This document shows positions 39,201 to 54,200 of a stretch of 64,000 nucleotides of DNA, piece after piece. The stretch comes from Colius striatus (Eukaryota > Chordata > Aves > Coliiformes > Coliidae): contig NC_084781.1 in NCBI RefSeq assembly GCF_028858725.1, forward strand, positions 4,658,513-4,722,512, in the 5' to 3' direction. Both the position numbers and the translations under genes were made by a program. Positions within the stretch are counted from its first letter, which is position 1; each line of letters starts with the position of its first letter. Below the pieces are notes generated by a model, which was not told the DNA's origin, ran no database searches, and saw nothing but the letters and a program-made list of their open reading frames with translations.

Positions 39201-42200
39201 CAGATTGAAAAAGTCAGAAAACTACTGCAGTTTGCCCACCTCAAATGTGAGGAAGTCAACTTGGAACTCCCACAACAGGCTGTCAACAATAAGCACTGCA
39301 TTTCAAAGGTGAAATGACAAAACTAGATTTGTAACAGGAGACCAGCCATTTTACTCTGCACAAGATATTGGCCTCTGATGATCACCACACATGGCACAGC
39401 ACTTGTTACTCTCCCTTTTGAGGGGCTTGTGACAGCTATTCACTGCACACATATCAATCTGAGAAGTATTCTGAGAAATCTGAAATGTTTACTGAGACTC
39501 CACCACGGTATGAGGAGGGTCTTGGGGTAGATATTTATGACCACACACAGTCAGCCAAAGTCACAGCAACTGACTATTGGCTTCTGTATTTCTCTCCAAC
39601 CTTTTTATTTCTTTATTTTGGAGGGGAGATAAACAGACAAAGAAACATAATGCAAATGCCTCCAAAAATACATTACATAATATTTTCCTTCCATCCAGAG
39701 AGCCTGTATTTATTTTAACAGCTTAGGGAAAAAAAAGTACCTCTGGCTACACTCATGCAGTCTGATTATAAAAACCAGTCTTCCATTACAGCAAAAGAAA
39801 ACAAGAGTTATCTTTGCAGTCAATGTCATTTGATGGTACACAGATATACACAGGTGAACCCCATCAATTCCCACTGCCACAGGCCACATTAAGAGTTTAG
39901 CTAACAGGCAAATAAACAAGTACAGCAAGGATAATGGTGTATCACATGCTTTCCTAATTATGATCAGAGAGAACTTGTAAATGCAGTATATCTTTTATGA
40001 GTAATGAAATTACACTGCAGCAAGTATCTGCTGGTAAAGCTGAAAAGGCATTTTGTGGTATTATTAATCATATTTTTGCCTGTTATGCTGGAAATATCTT
40101 TGTGTTCTGCAAAGAACATGAAAACATTCTGTAGTGATTTAGAGACTCAACAGATGAGGAAGGAAGGCTAGAGCAAGATTATGTTGATGTCTGTTGTGCA
40201 GCAAAGTATTTCTTTCCAAGTTCAATCTGCTCCAGATTCTGAGTTGACATTATATTCATAACATCCAAGATGTTACAAAGCTTGTTCTATGTCAGACCTC
40301 AGGGGTGGAGGTCAGACTGTACTCTGAATGTGCATTTTTCCCAGATATTGAGAATTCTGACCAATATTGAGTATTGATTAAAAAAACACACCAAAAACCA
40401 ACAAACTGCAAACCAACACAAACACCCTTGGCCTCTTACAAGAAAGTCTTGACCTTAAATTTTAAAAAATCCATCTGTTCTGTATGATCTGGGTTTTGTT
40501 CATTTGCCATAAGCCCTGAGACCACGTGATTTTTGCTTACATTCTACAGTTCTTTCCCTTTTTTTCTTCCTCTATCAGAAGTATGCCCTATGTCTATCCA
40601 AGCCTGTTCAGGGAACAGAATAACTTGATAGGTTTTCATTAGATTCTTCACTCTTCACATTTTTGTGTTAGTAATGGACAATTAAGGATTGCTGTTATTG
40701 AAAGTCTTATTCTATTTCTCTCTTAAATGCCTCTACCTGGAAATTGGAATTCACTTTAAATGTGCTTTCCTAGTTTGATTTACTTGTCTTTATGTTTTAT
40801 TCACAAATAAAATAAATTTATCATAGCATACTACTTATTGAAAACCAATTTATTGAAACAAATAGAGGATCATCCTTCAGGATCGAGTTCTTTCCAGTTA
40901 TTTCCTTCTTCAAGACTGCAGAAATGAGTTAAATATATCTAGCAAATTACAGGAAGAACAGGCATGCTACTGACTATTCAAAACAATAGCACAAATGCAA
41001 CTTGCCTCTCAGTAAGTTCCTAAAGATTTGGTTGCTAAGAGCATGTAACAAGGAAGAGTTACACAATCCACCCTTTTTCCTCTGTTTCTTTTTCTTCTGA
41101 ATATAATCCCAGCTATTCACATTATCACATACTCTTATACAATCAGATCTATGAGTGCACAGAAAATATTTTCTTCACTTCTCTTTGGTTGTCATAATCA
41201 TTAAAAACTGTTACTAAGGGTAACAGTGTAAAACCAGGAAACAGGCTAGTTGTTTTGCCAGTAACATTCCTAAGCAGAGGGGTCTGCTTTATCTTCCAAA
41301 CTTTAGCATTCCCCCCTCTTAACTATATTTAGATGATTATACTGCACTCTACATAACCCTGCAACCCAATGCAGACTGTCATTCACTTAGTTCACATTGA
41401 ACCTCCTTTTTTTTTATCCTCAGAAGGAAAACTAATTTAATTGAGACACAAAGCCTGGGTATTTTTTTGTCATTGATTTCCATTCTGTACCTGCCCTCCC
41501 ACGTGGAAGGCAGCAGTGAGACCATGATGAAAACAGACAGCGACCCATAAAGTTGAACTGCTCTTCAACATACGCTTTGAAATCCTATTTGGCTAGAAAA
41601 CCTGCTGAGCTGCACGCACCAAGCCTGGTGAAAAGGCTTTACCTGTGTACTTAGCGATGTTATCCAGCAGAAGGGGGTACTTTGTCAACCTCTGCATCTC
41701 TGTGGGAATGATATCCTTCAGCTGCAGCCGGCGACACAGTGGGTTACTCTCAGCATCCTAAATTTAAACAGCACAATAACTACATTTGTCATTTTTATTA
41801 AGACTATAATTACCTGAATGTGCAACATCTATTCACCACATAAATGTCTATTACTTCTCTTTCCAGTAATTAAACACAAGACAAGAAATGCCAAGATCTA
41901 TCATTCAGACAACACATCCCCTCTCCATTTGCAATTGCATGTAGGAAAGGCTCATCACAACAGCAGCACCTTCCTCCCCTCATTACTTCACAGAGGCCTG
42001 GCAGCACCTCCAATCCATCTCAGTCACTGCCATACAGGGAAGACATCAGTTTAGGCTTTTACACTATAGTATAACTACAGTACATTCTGCAATATCACCT
42101 CAATCCCTGTATTACCAGAGCTCTTCCCAGCCTGTGGTAATGGAGATAATGTTCTCCCCTTCAAATGCCACATGTATTCAAGCCCTCTTCCTGGCAAGCA

Positions 42201-45200
42201 GAATAAGTGTGTATCATCTGTCTTCTGCCTCTGGCATGCAGCAAAATTACACTACTATAAGCAGTTTTCCCCACAGTAGTACTCATCCTTGGGAAATAGC
42301 CACCTTGGGTAAGATGCCATCTCCTGCCTGGGACAGTCTTGCTTTCCAGCATTTTCTATCAGGACATTCTGTGTTCCCCAGAATTAAAGGCTTCTCACTC
42401 CAGAAATGATTAGCAGTGATAAATACAGTATTGGAAATGATCCAGTGATTGAAGACAATGTTAGACACGATGTCATTAACTATAACAACTTTATCTACAA
42501 TAATTCATTATGCTATGCTGATCACCAGCCACACCCTCATGCAACTCAAACCTTGGCATAAAATTCACCTGCACAAAAGTCTGGAAGCGAGAGTCCTTCT
42601 TCTGGCGTGACTTGATGACCTCTAGAGCAAAGGGCTGGTTACTGCAGAATGTGGCGGTTGCCTGTTTCAGCTTCTCCTCTGCTGGTCCACTAAACTGTGC
42701 CAGAAAGTCAAGAAAGCCAAATTTAGATAGGCTCAAGTTCACAGCACGTGCCACTTTCAACAGACACATAGCCACAGAGCAGAACCAGCGATGAAGGGAA
42801 TTGCTAGCAAACTAAGAGAAATCATTTTAACTTTGTTTTTAAGGCCTTGTCTCCCCAGAATAAGATCAACCTTCAACACTAATTTACCTAGACTTGAAAG
42901 CAAACAACATACTGGGAGATTCCCAAGAGGGAATTTAGTTTTTAAAAGAATCTACGTCACTCCAGCTCCTGCTATTTGCAGCTCAGAAAGGAAACCTGCA
43001 ACAGTGCTATAAGTGTGAAAAGGTTCATCTATGTAAGTTCTAGGATTGAAATCCATATTTTTAACTATCTTTTAACTGCACCACAGGCAACATCAAGCTT
43101 AGTTCAGTGTTACTGAAATAAATTGTGCTATTACATTTTTCAAAATCCTACTCTCACTTGTACATTTCCAAAACTACCTTTCTACTCTACCCACACATCA
43201 TAAGGAAACTATTTTTTTCTTCCTTAAATTACTCTTATCTCTAGCCAAATGAAAATCATACGAGTTCTTCCTCCTTTCCTCCCGACCTCATTCTCTGTCT
43301 CTGTGTGGGCTCCATAGAAAGGACAACTCTAAGACCTTCAGTTCCCATTAGCTGGGAATTACCTTCACTAACCTCTAACTCTGTTTGTCATTGTATGAAA
43401 TATTAAGTACAAGAAAGCAAAAAGAGATTTTACCCAGGACAGCAAGTCTTCCCCAATTTGACCAATAACAGAAGTCTCGTTCCTCTTCCGGACAGCTTTC
43501 ATCTGATCATTCAACACAACTTAAAAAAAAAAGGTTAATTCTGTTAATACTGATCAAATAATTTGCTTAATTTCCAGCACTTATTTTAATACAAAAGCTA
43601 TTCCAGAAAAATACTGTATTTGCAATTTGTTTTCATATTCTCTTCAACAAGAGTTGTAACATTCTGAATGGCAACCCATGAAGACCATTCAGCAAAGCAT
43701 TGCTCCTTTTATCAAAGCATAAATCAACCCAAGAGAGCCTGTACACACTGATAAGAAAAAGCAAGTATCTGAAACACTGGACACATGTCTTTATCGAACT
43801 GTCTTTGTAAATCAAAACCGAAAAGCTGCGTGCAAAAGGAGGAACAGCTGTAGTCTTCTCTCTCATCTGAAGTGTCGCGTGAGGTTGCCTCTTGTTTCAC
43901 GGTCACTTGCTTAAACTTTGCAGACATTTGTCTCCAGAATTCCAGCTGAGACCACAAAGCTGAAGGGCACTTCAGCTGCTCTTACCATGAAGCCCAAGGA
44001 TGTCCTCCAGATTTGAGAAGATTTTCCGCTTGTCGCTGGAGTTCAGGATCCCCTCCCTGGTGACACGCTGGTAGAAGACGTTATGCAGAACCTTCAGCGT
44101 GCGGACGTGAGCTCTCTCGGTGTAAAACAACTCTGAAGCAAGAAAGGAAAGCAGGACTCTAACTACCTACTTAAAGAGATATGGCAACAATTTTAAGAAC
44201 TTCAGAGCTCTAGAAGATAGGTTTCAACTTTGTGCTTAGTGAGCTAGGAAAAACATCCTTCTCACCATTAATTACTTCTTGGCGCTTGATTTCATAGGGT
44301 TTCAGCCCCATCAACACTTCCCGGCTCACAAGCTGCTGCCAGTTGGGAGGGTCTGTGTCCATGTCAAAATCATACAGCTCATCTTCACTTTGTACATCTG
44401 AGAAGCCAACACTGTCCACCCTAACATGAAAAAATATGTCAGATACTTCCCATTACAGGCACAGATGGAAGGAAGAATATAAAATCTAAGTATATGCATC
44501 AGTTGAAAAGCAATATGAATGTACTCTCTCTAACAGCTGGAGATGTCAGAACCTACAGGCACATTTTCTCATTTTGCTCCTTACAGAACAAATATCTGTT
44601 CTTACAGTATTTCCATAACCTTCCTTTTAATGATACAGATAAATGAAGGTTTGACTTGAAGTCAAATAGCAAGTCGGTGAAGGGGTAGGTTACAATTTCT
44701 TTCTTATCTATCTGCAGACACAGAGCTACCAGCAATACACAGATTTAAAAAGAAAATGTAGATTTTCTCAACTCTCTAACCCATCAATTCAAATCAGCAG
44801 ATGCAACAATCACTGCACTTCACTCACAGATCAAAGGGCTTCTCTCTATATGATTCACACCACCACCTGTCCTACATATGGATGCCAACGTCTCATTTCG
44901 TATATGCGTTATCTGAGACAAGGAAAGATCATGCAGACAACTGCACTGGCTCAGAACAATGAACACTACTGCATTCTACTTCATAACCTATTCAAATCGA
45001 AACAACTTCAGTCAAGTTCAAACACTTGTATCCATACTCACTTGCGAAAAGACTTTGGTGTTCCCATGTCAACCACTCTGCAAGAGCGAAAGAAATTATC
45101 AGGGAAGCTCATGTGAGAATTTCACCCCAATCAGACATTCAGTATAATCTCTGAGTAAAGGCCTAACCTTCTACTCAGAACATTTTGTCCATGTGTCAGC

Positions 45201-48200
45201 CTCACCCTCCCAGTTTCATAGTACTATCACAGCAGCAGACAGAGACCAACATTCCTTACTTATACCGATAATGTTGAATACAAATGATGTCGCTAACAGT
45301 ACAGACTAAGCTTCAAGAGCCACTGTCACATGAACTCTCTTCCAAGGCTCAAGCAACTAGGGCATCATAGTTACCTCTCTGATTCTCCCTCCTCCTCCTG
45401 CAAGTTTTCCAAAGGAGATGGGAATTCAAAGGTATTATTAGGTGTGCGGGGTGTGCCTTCCATACAGTCAGTTGCAGGTGGAGCTTCCCCAGTCTGCTTC
45501 AAACCTGAACAGAGAATAAGTACCAACTGTCAAGAACCATATCAAATTACAGTACATCACAGCCTCATTTCAGCTTGGAGGAACTGAATTGCTAGGCTGG
45601 TAAGAAAAATCCCACTGACAAACACTTCAAGATGACACTGACTTGTGCTTACAAAAGCAGGCACCTGAGACTGGTTTTTTTCACTGTTAGATGATCCAAA
45701 GCCACAGTGATAGAACCCACCCAACAAACAATTTCTGGCTGTAAGATTGTCTAATTTGAACCAGAGGCTACATCAGAAAAGATGACTAAGGTGAGGAAGA
45801 TCATGTCTAAGGACATAAAAACATTTCCTCATTTGTCAAGTTTGTTGCAGACAAACAATCTTTAATCATTCTTCTTTGTCACTATCTTACCTGTTTCAGT
45901 GTCCTTGCTTCCCTCTGGAGAGGAAAAGGGACCCACTGCCAATGGAGACATTGGGTTGGCAGGTGGGTATGGGGCATCTGTTCCATCACTGGAGGACCCG
46001 CTCTGGCGTATCTTGCTAGAATCTGGCGGCTCCGGGCTAACAGAAGATGCAGTAGGCAAGTGCTTTGGATGGCGAGGCTTCTGCATTTCCATGGCTCTGC
46101 CAACTAAACAGACAGAGTTGTTATATTGCTGAAAGAGCTTTCATTTGCTTTCAAGTGATGAAGATAGGAAGCAGTTCAGGACAAAATTAGGTTTGTAAGT
46201 TTACTGAGTCTTCATTGCATGGACTTTTAAAAGACTTCACCGCTTTCAGACTAATAATCAGGGAGGATGTATTGCTTTGTCTAACTTACTTGCACCGCTG
46301 TCATGGCGACTCGGTCTCCTTGGTGGGCCCAGAATATTAGGAAAGCCTCTTCTCTTTCCTTTTTCCTCTCCTTCTTTCTCTTTCTTGATACTTTGCTGCA
46401 GTTAGTATGCGATAAAGAAAAATAAAGCAAACAGGTCATTCATTTCTTCAAACTGTAATCTCCTGACGTGCTGACCAATTCTTTAAAACAGCAGGACTTT
46501 GGTACAAGAGAATTGTAGTTCTAACAAGCTATTGAGAGGTCAACATCCTGCAGCATCAGAGGCAAAGACAGCCTACAGACAGCCTACACGTGGTGCATAA
46601 CAGAGTTAGCAGCAGGGAGCCACAGCATCTTAAGAGATACATCTATTATAAGCAAACACTTGCACACCCTGGTTTTAACTTAGCAGGAGCCAGGAACCAC
46701 TCTCCTCCCTAGAGTAAGAGACCAATTTACAGCAACTAGTGGCACCTCGTTTATCTAAAACACATCATCTTGTGAATCCAAACCTCCACAAGCATATAGA
46801 CTCTATTATGGGACAGAGGAATACAGCCTATCTTACCACTTCAGAAAGGTTGTGAACACTTGACCTAACCTTTTTGCATTGTCAGGGCAGAGCTGCTCTT
46901 AGCAGTCAACATTTCAAAGGAAGCTGGAATGCGGGTGAAAATAATTAGCTCCTGTGACCAGATACACCCCCATTCTGTGGGAGATGACTGAATCCACCCC
47001 CAGAGATGGAGTTTCGGTGGCAAAACTCATTATATAACTGGAAAAGTGTGGGTGGCAGGAAGAGTAGCTTTCCTGCATCACAAAGCAAGGTTTTGGGCAA
47101 GTTTCTCAAGAAGAAAACTGAAGTATACAGGTCAACAGCCTGATTAGTCTTAATGAGATCCCCAAGTCATTCAAGGCTGTATTAGATGAAACATTCCTCA
47201 GACAAAGTTATAATAAGGCTAGAACTGTGAAAAACAAGCACTTAGAATTCAGGCATACAGATAAAGGAAGAAAGAAGAGAAATCATCTCTAATTCATGTG
47301 TCTGAAAACATATGCAGAAGCCAATTTCAGCTGTTGTCTATGCAGCTCAGTAATCCCAGATCTTCTTGATGCAGCAACGAAAGCTGTGAAATCATACCAA
47401 CTTCTAGTGTGCCATGCAAAAATGGATTGTGAAATCTAATCAAGCACCCATGCTGGACAGCTTTAAACTAATGCACTCTAGCCACAACACTACTACCTTG
47501 ATCTTTGGCAAGAAACCAATACGGCCGCGCTTCTGCTCCAGGTTGCGAGGTTCTTTAACCTTGACTCCCAGGTGTTTCATGTAAGTGAGAATCACATACT
47601 GCATTGTGGAACTGCCAAGGATGCACAAAAGAAAAAAAACAGATGGAGGATAAGAAGAAATGCAAAGCTTCTATTGAGAAATTAACCATTTTTAGATTCA
47701 AAATACTCAGCATATTCTTTATAAGAAACAATCGCAGACAATGGGAAAGCGCCAATATCAGAATCTGTCCTCTTGTAAACAAAAGCTAGAGTGTGTAAAA
47801 GCCATACCAGCCTAGGAGGTAAAATTAAAGTTTTGAGAACTACATAGGTCCTAAAATTATATGGTAAATACATATTTATACACATTATGGTTTTGAATTA
47901 TGGTAAAACTAAGTAACAGTAAAAGCTATGATTGCTTTAAAGAATACAGTAAAAGCTACCCAGATGGCTGCATATGCATAAACTGAACAAGGCAAAGCAC
48001 TGACAGAAAATACATTAGACCAGACTGAAAGAGCTACAAAACTAAACCAAAAGAAACATGAACTCTCAGCACCAGTAACTTTTTCAGATTTGAAACAAAC
48101 CGACCAAACTTCAGAATGAGAAGAGGTTGAGAGCACAAGGTTGATGCTGTGAATTCAAATTAATTGTGCCAGGGGGGTTAGAACATGAGTTCATGGCTAA

Positions 48201-51200
48201 AACACAGCAAAGAGCTGTCCTGATCTGCTCAGCAGAACCGAGACAGCAGCAGGGTTTGCATTTCACAGACTGAGCCCACACAACTTTCATTACCTCTTGT
48301 CTTCTTCCAAAGGCTGAGATGTCATCCTGAAAACAAGAAAGAATTTTAAAACAAAGCTCAAAAACTGACACCCAGTCACATCCACCCAAAGCATCAACAG
48401 TTGCATTCAAAGTGAACTTTAAGATGTTAGAAAGTTGTTGGGGGCAGTGGAGGCAGGGAGAAGTCAACAAAAACGAAGGTTCAGCTCGGAAATCTGGATT
48501 TAACTCACAAGAAAAAAGTGTTCTGATGCTATAGGTTTCTACAACCCAAAAAAAAAAGACTCTGCTCTACCAATACACAAGCTGACAGTGGAAGCATCCC
48601 ATCTGCTGTTTAACAGCAGCATCCTTGAAAAGATAGATGGCCTTCAGTTGTATTAGCTTACTTCTGGCTACCACTACTCAAACATACACTGACAGCAAAC
48701 AGGGGAAGCAATGCAAATGTAGTCATGTCAAACTGTTTCTAGTTCCTAATTTCTTGCTCTGCTGTTGCCTGGTTCAGGGTAGTACCACTTTTTCCCCCCA
48801 TAATTATACTTGCTGTTACTCACAAGACTTCCTCAATTTTAGCAATAATCTGTTCTGCACATGCTCTTTCCTTTTCCACCGCGTTCCGGTCACGAACTCT
48901 CTCTGCATCCAGCTTGCTGAGCTCTCCCTCTGCCAGGGTCAATCCCATACTACGTTTCTGCCTAAGAAGAGAGAAGAGGGAAGCACCACTTGAAGTTGAA
49001 TACTCTCCCACAACAAGGAAAAGCAACTTTTTGACATTCAGGATGTCAAGCAGGTTTCATTATTGGTTCCTGTATGAAAATGGAGAAGTAATGACGTTTC
49101 TTCGTAACGTTTGCACTCACGGTGAGACACAGCTCAGACAGCCTTGGGAGGAATACAACTGTATGATATTTATCAAGAGAGGCAGCCATTGCAAGGGTCA
49201 AGAAAAAAGTAGTTATGCTTTCTGCTGCATCCCAGGTTGTATATTTGAAGCATATACTTGAAATGAGACATTTTTAGGTTTGAAGAAGTCCATCATTGAA
49301 CACTTCTCTTGGTACGTTGTCTCATGTTGGCACAGTTCTTTTGACTTCACATGAAAGGGCATATTAATTAACAAATTCTGCTATATGTCCATGACAGCTT
49401 TCTAAAGTGGATTATTCTGTGCCCAAAGGGGAGAAGGAAGGAAAAAAGGAGAGGAAAAGAAAAAAGAAGATAAGCTGATTATAAACACAATTAGTAAGAA
49501 GGATTTATATAACATCACCTAAGTAACAATATTCTGAAATTGCCTCAAATAGCTTCAAGGAATGAAGAGTCCAAGCTCTAAAATTGATCTTGCAATTGAT
49601 TACTTGCAACCTAGTATCAAAAAACATTCAAGGACTGGTCACAGGGTGATCCTAGAGGTCCTCTCCAGTTGGATATTCCCATTCAGACCAAGATGAATTA
49701 CTATGTTCTTCAAATTTGAACTTGTTGGCTGAGGGCAGGTATGAATTAAAACAACAACTACACAGGCAATTGTTGTTACCTGAAATCTTCCAGATTCCTC
49801 TGAACTTCTGGACAGACTTTATCTTGCATAGTTTGTATAAACTGGCGATGAAGCTCTTCAGGAAGGAGTTCTGGCCTTCTCCTGTCTGTAAGTCAGAAAA
49901 GAAAATAGATCATTCTTTTGAGAACAGTTCTCTCCACCTTAGAATAAAGCCATTCTCATGAACATTTCAATCCATCTGAGAGCATCCTTTTGCCTTTCAC
50001 TTGTTAATAATACCAAGTTCAGTGCATTAAGTGTAAGCAGCTTTGGTCACATCCACTATCATGTGAAAAAACGTGCATGCCAATGTGGTCAATGCTTCTC
50101 TCTAGTTACACAAGTATCAGACCCCACATTATGCCCTCCACAAGAAATTTAAGTAATATTTGACTTTTCCTGTGACATGTGACACTGTATGCCTGAAGAA
50201 ACCCCAAGCAATTTTCAGCAACTTGCTTAGACTGCTTCAGACAGTAGAAACTGCAGAAACAGACACTCAAGATCAGAGCATCCTACCTAGTTCTAAGGAG
50301 ATTTCATCTGGAACTGGAACTTTTAGGTTCTGCAAAAGAAAAGAAAGGCTAGGAGAATGTACACAACAAACACCACCTCAAGAAAACACACAGCACAAGA
50401 CACACAAGAAAATCCCCTCAAAAGGCAAAATCATACAACCTGAACACCTGATGGGATTAAGAGGGAGACTCCCTGTCTGAACATATATTATATTACACAA
50501 GGATTATTTCATCTAAATATGTAGCACTAGTTTCTGCTATACTATCTGGTACTCCAATTCAGGGCAGTATAAAAGTTTCTCAAGCTTTCCACAGACATAT
50601 AAAATTTTCCCATCCTTACAACAGCCACATCAATATAAACAGTCATTAGTAACTAAAAGACAGTGTGTAACAGCTAGAGCTTGCTTACATGTTGTACCAT
50701 TATCCCCCCTGTCAGGCAACGCATGGCAGGTGATTTTGGCGTTACCAGGCATCTGAGGCTGTGCTCCATTCTGCCATGTGCACTGGTAACATTTCAACAA
50801 AAAATCTCTTCACTTTGGAGGAGTTGAATAACTCCTTATTCTTTTCCATCTCAAGAGTGGAGAAAGGTAAAAGTCAACATACTAGATACGACTGAAATTA
50901 AGAGAGAAATGACTGGAACCTACTGCAGCTCGGTCTAAGAAGAACTGGTGAAACTCAAGGAAGACACGCCGAGTCTCTTTGGAGTTGGTCTGCTTGTACA
51001 AGTCTGTGTACAGGTAGCACAACTGTGGGAAACAGGAGGGGAAGAAATTAAGAGATATCATGAGAACTCTTCTAACATCCCAAACTCCAAATTTTCTTCA
51101 AATGTTTCAAGAAACTCAGCATTGCTAGACTGAAACTCTTCCAAGCTACTTTTAGTCATCTAGACTGCTGAGATAACCCTGCAAACAGCTACATGCAAGG

Positions 51201-54200
51201 GAGAGTTCTCTTTGAGCTTCTCTTCATTTATCTCAAACACTCTCACGTGTGCAAAGGATCTGCACTTCTCTCCCTACCCATCCAGTCATGTCATTGGCAA
51301 TGCTACAGAAGAACAAGGAGATCCTTATGGTTAGGGCTACCAGTTTGGGCCAGGGAACCAATTTGAGAACATCTTACCAATGCTGCAGGGTCAAACTGGG
51401 ACACTACATGATGCAGCAGAACAGCCAGGTGAGCTGGGCGAGACTTCAGGAGCTCAATATTTTGGAAACAGCTGCATTGTCCATTAATCTGCAGAGATGC
51501 ATGGAAACTATTTGAATTATTCAAGAAAGCTACTGAGAGAAAAAAACAAGTAGCTTTGTTCCAACAGCTTAGCTCCTCATTTGTTTAACTAAAATAAAAA
51601 CTGATCAATTCCAGAGTCTTTGCAGTGCCACTCTAACGTCCTAGGAAGAGCTTACCATAAGAACATTTATTTTAAATGCTCTCTCAAACACCAAGTACAA
51701 TGTAATAAAATTCAGAGCAAAGGACAGCTAAACCAACTCGGAGTAAGTATGTCAAAAGCCATGGCAGCTATACTGCTGTGACAGTAATACAGAACTCAGT
51801 AGAAACTAAGTAAAAGAGAATTAAATAAAGCAAATTAATTTCTAGAAAACTTGATGTTATGAATAGAAAGAAAGAGCAATTTAAACAATCAAAGATAACA
51901 TATTGTCATAAGCTCCATAAATGTTTTTATTTGGCAAGATCAGCCACACGAGGAATCACATCCTCTGACTCTTTATTCAGCACACGAGAAGTGCTCAATA
52001 AAACAAGTCATGGAGCACTTGTAGTTTGGGCACAGAGAAACATAATTTTGGTCAAGGGGGAAAAGGGGTGGCTGAGGCTAAGTCATTCCCACCTGCTCCT
52101 GTTCAGTGTCAAAGTCATCATCTTCTGCTCCAATGATCTGAGGTCCCACTCGGGATAAAGGACTTCCAACACTGGACTGGGAATCCTGCAGTGAGTCAGA
52201 AGCAGGGAAGAGAAGGGCAGGGAAAGGAAGGATGAAATGTACAGTGCCATTACTGTCTTGGCACAGTAAACTTCACCAAGTTAGAGATACTACCATCACT
52301 TTTATTCTCCTTATTCAAAATGCAATGGAAACTCATGTCTTTACTCAGTCCTGTCCAAGTTTGCAGCTGCAAGATCCCCTTATGAATACTTCTCCCAAGT
52401 TACAAGCATTCAGAAACATTCAATTAGATGACTCAAGATCAACTGCATCACCTACAGACACGAGCACACGAAGCATGCAGCATATGGCAAATGCCATCTT
52501 AGCACAAATGGAGAAACAGGACTTTCAAAAGTCAAGTAGATGAAGGGAAAAATACTTCAGAAGTCATCCAAAGGAAGACAATATGTTGAGATAGCTCTGC
52601 ACTTTCTTCTGTGTTCTACTTTTACCAAATGCTGAGGCCACCCCTGACAACCTCAGCCTCATAATGACCAAATGGCCTGAAGAAAAGACTGTTTCATTTA
52701 CTGCTGGACTCAAGGAATAAAATATGTACAAACATTCTACCTATTTTAGGTCCAGCTGTTTTACTGCTGCTTATATATTTCTTGCCCCTAAATGGGCTTG
52801 CTTTTAAGCTCCATAAACATTTACTCAGCTAATTAACTTCCCCTGCACAGTGTTAATTGCATTTTATTTTCTAAAGCAAAGTTTATGCTTGCTCCATCTA
52901 GAAAGCTGGGAAAAACAGCAAGATTTTAATGGGCCCATTACAGGAGATGCTATTATGATGCTTTATGTTTTGTACTCACAGTATCTTGAACTTCAGTCTT
53001 TTCTGGGCTCTCATCTGGATAAATCCGCTCCTTCAAGGCACTGCGAGGACTCTGGGAAAGAAGGAAGTTCACCACTGGTGAATAGCAGCAAACCCAGGGA
53101 AACTAGAACTGCACACTAGGTTTTTCACCCACGAGAGCTAAAACTTCTCCTTTCTCACAGAGTGAACTGTTAAACAGCTGAGTTACGAGCAATCAAACTA
53201 AAATGAGTGAACTACATGTAGTTTTGGTAAGAAGGCTGGTGACAGTGAATACCAACAGAGCTGTAAAAATCTACTGGTGCAGCTGTATTCAGCTTTCTCT
53301 TTGCTCTCTCCCCCTCTCTGACTAGGCCTTTTTTTCTCTGCACCTTCTCTGAAAAGGGGGCTCCCAGCCATGTGCTCAGTATGCCTGGTGTAGTCTCAGC
53401 AGTGCCCAGAAGGAGCCAGTTTATTAGGAAGACAGCTACAGATTTTTTTCCACATTTACTATATTTACTACATATAAAAATGAGTGATATCTAGTCAGAT
53501 TTGGAGTTGGAGAAGGAATGTTTCAAAACAAAGTTATATATGTTCACATTTGGGAGGCATATCTGACTCACTTCCCTTTCACTTCCAATGCTAAGACAAA
53601 TTTAGGTCCCACATCCTTAAGTTAAACAATAAACTCTGGACAAAATCCAAGTACAGAGTCTCAATTCCTCTGCACTAATCAGATAGTGTCTTCATTAAGG
53701 ATTAAGAGCTAAGGCACCCCAATAGGGAGAGCATACAAGCACATAGATTGATAACTAAGGAGTGAACAGCCTAAAAGCCTTTACTGTTGACAATAATTGA
53801 AGCTTTTTTGGTACAAGTATGGCTCTTCCCACTTTCACAGCAACTTGCCCACTGACGGGATCTGAGTCACAGCTACTGCAACTGGAACATCATCACGCTC
53901 TTAAAAGATACTTTAATGGGCATCTCCAAGTTCTGAGAGAGATGCTGGCACCCATCTTTCTTTGTATGGTTATAGGGATTGTGCCAGGAAAATCTAATCC
54001 TGGATAAAAACCCCAAATCCACACTATGTCTTTCCCAGTCCCTACTGGAAGTCCAGTTGAGTATGCTTCCTCAGGGAGGCATTTTTGGTGTGCATCAAGA
54101 AGCCTGCTGCAGTAATACAGTGTTACCAAGACAGAGTACATATGTATGATCCACTGGACAACACAAAGAATCTGCACAAGAAAACCAGATCCAAAAGGTA

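Noticed and set aside
38768..39301. 177-codon minus-strand frame spanning exon 26 and introns
   Set aside because: Only 39,068-39,168 is exon. The remainder reads through clear GT-AG splice sites.
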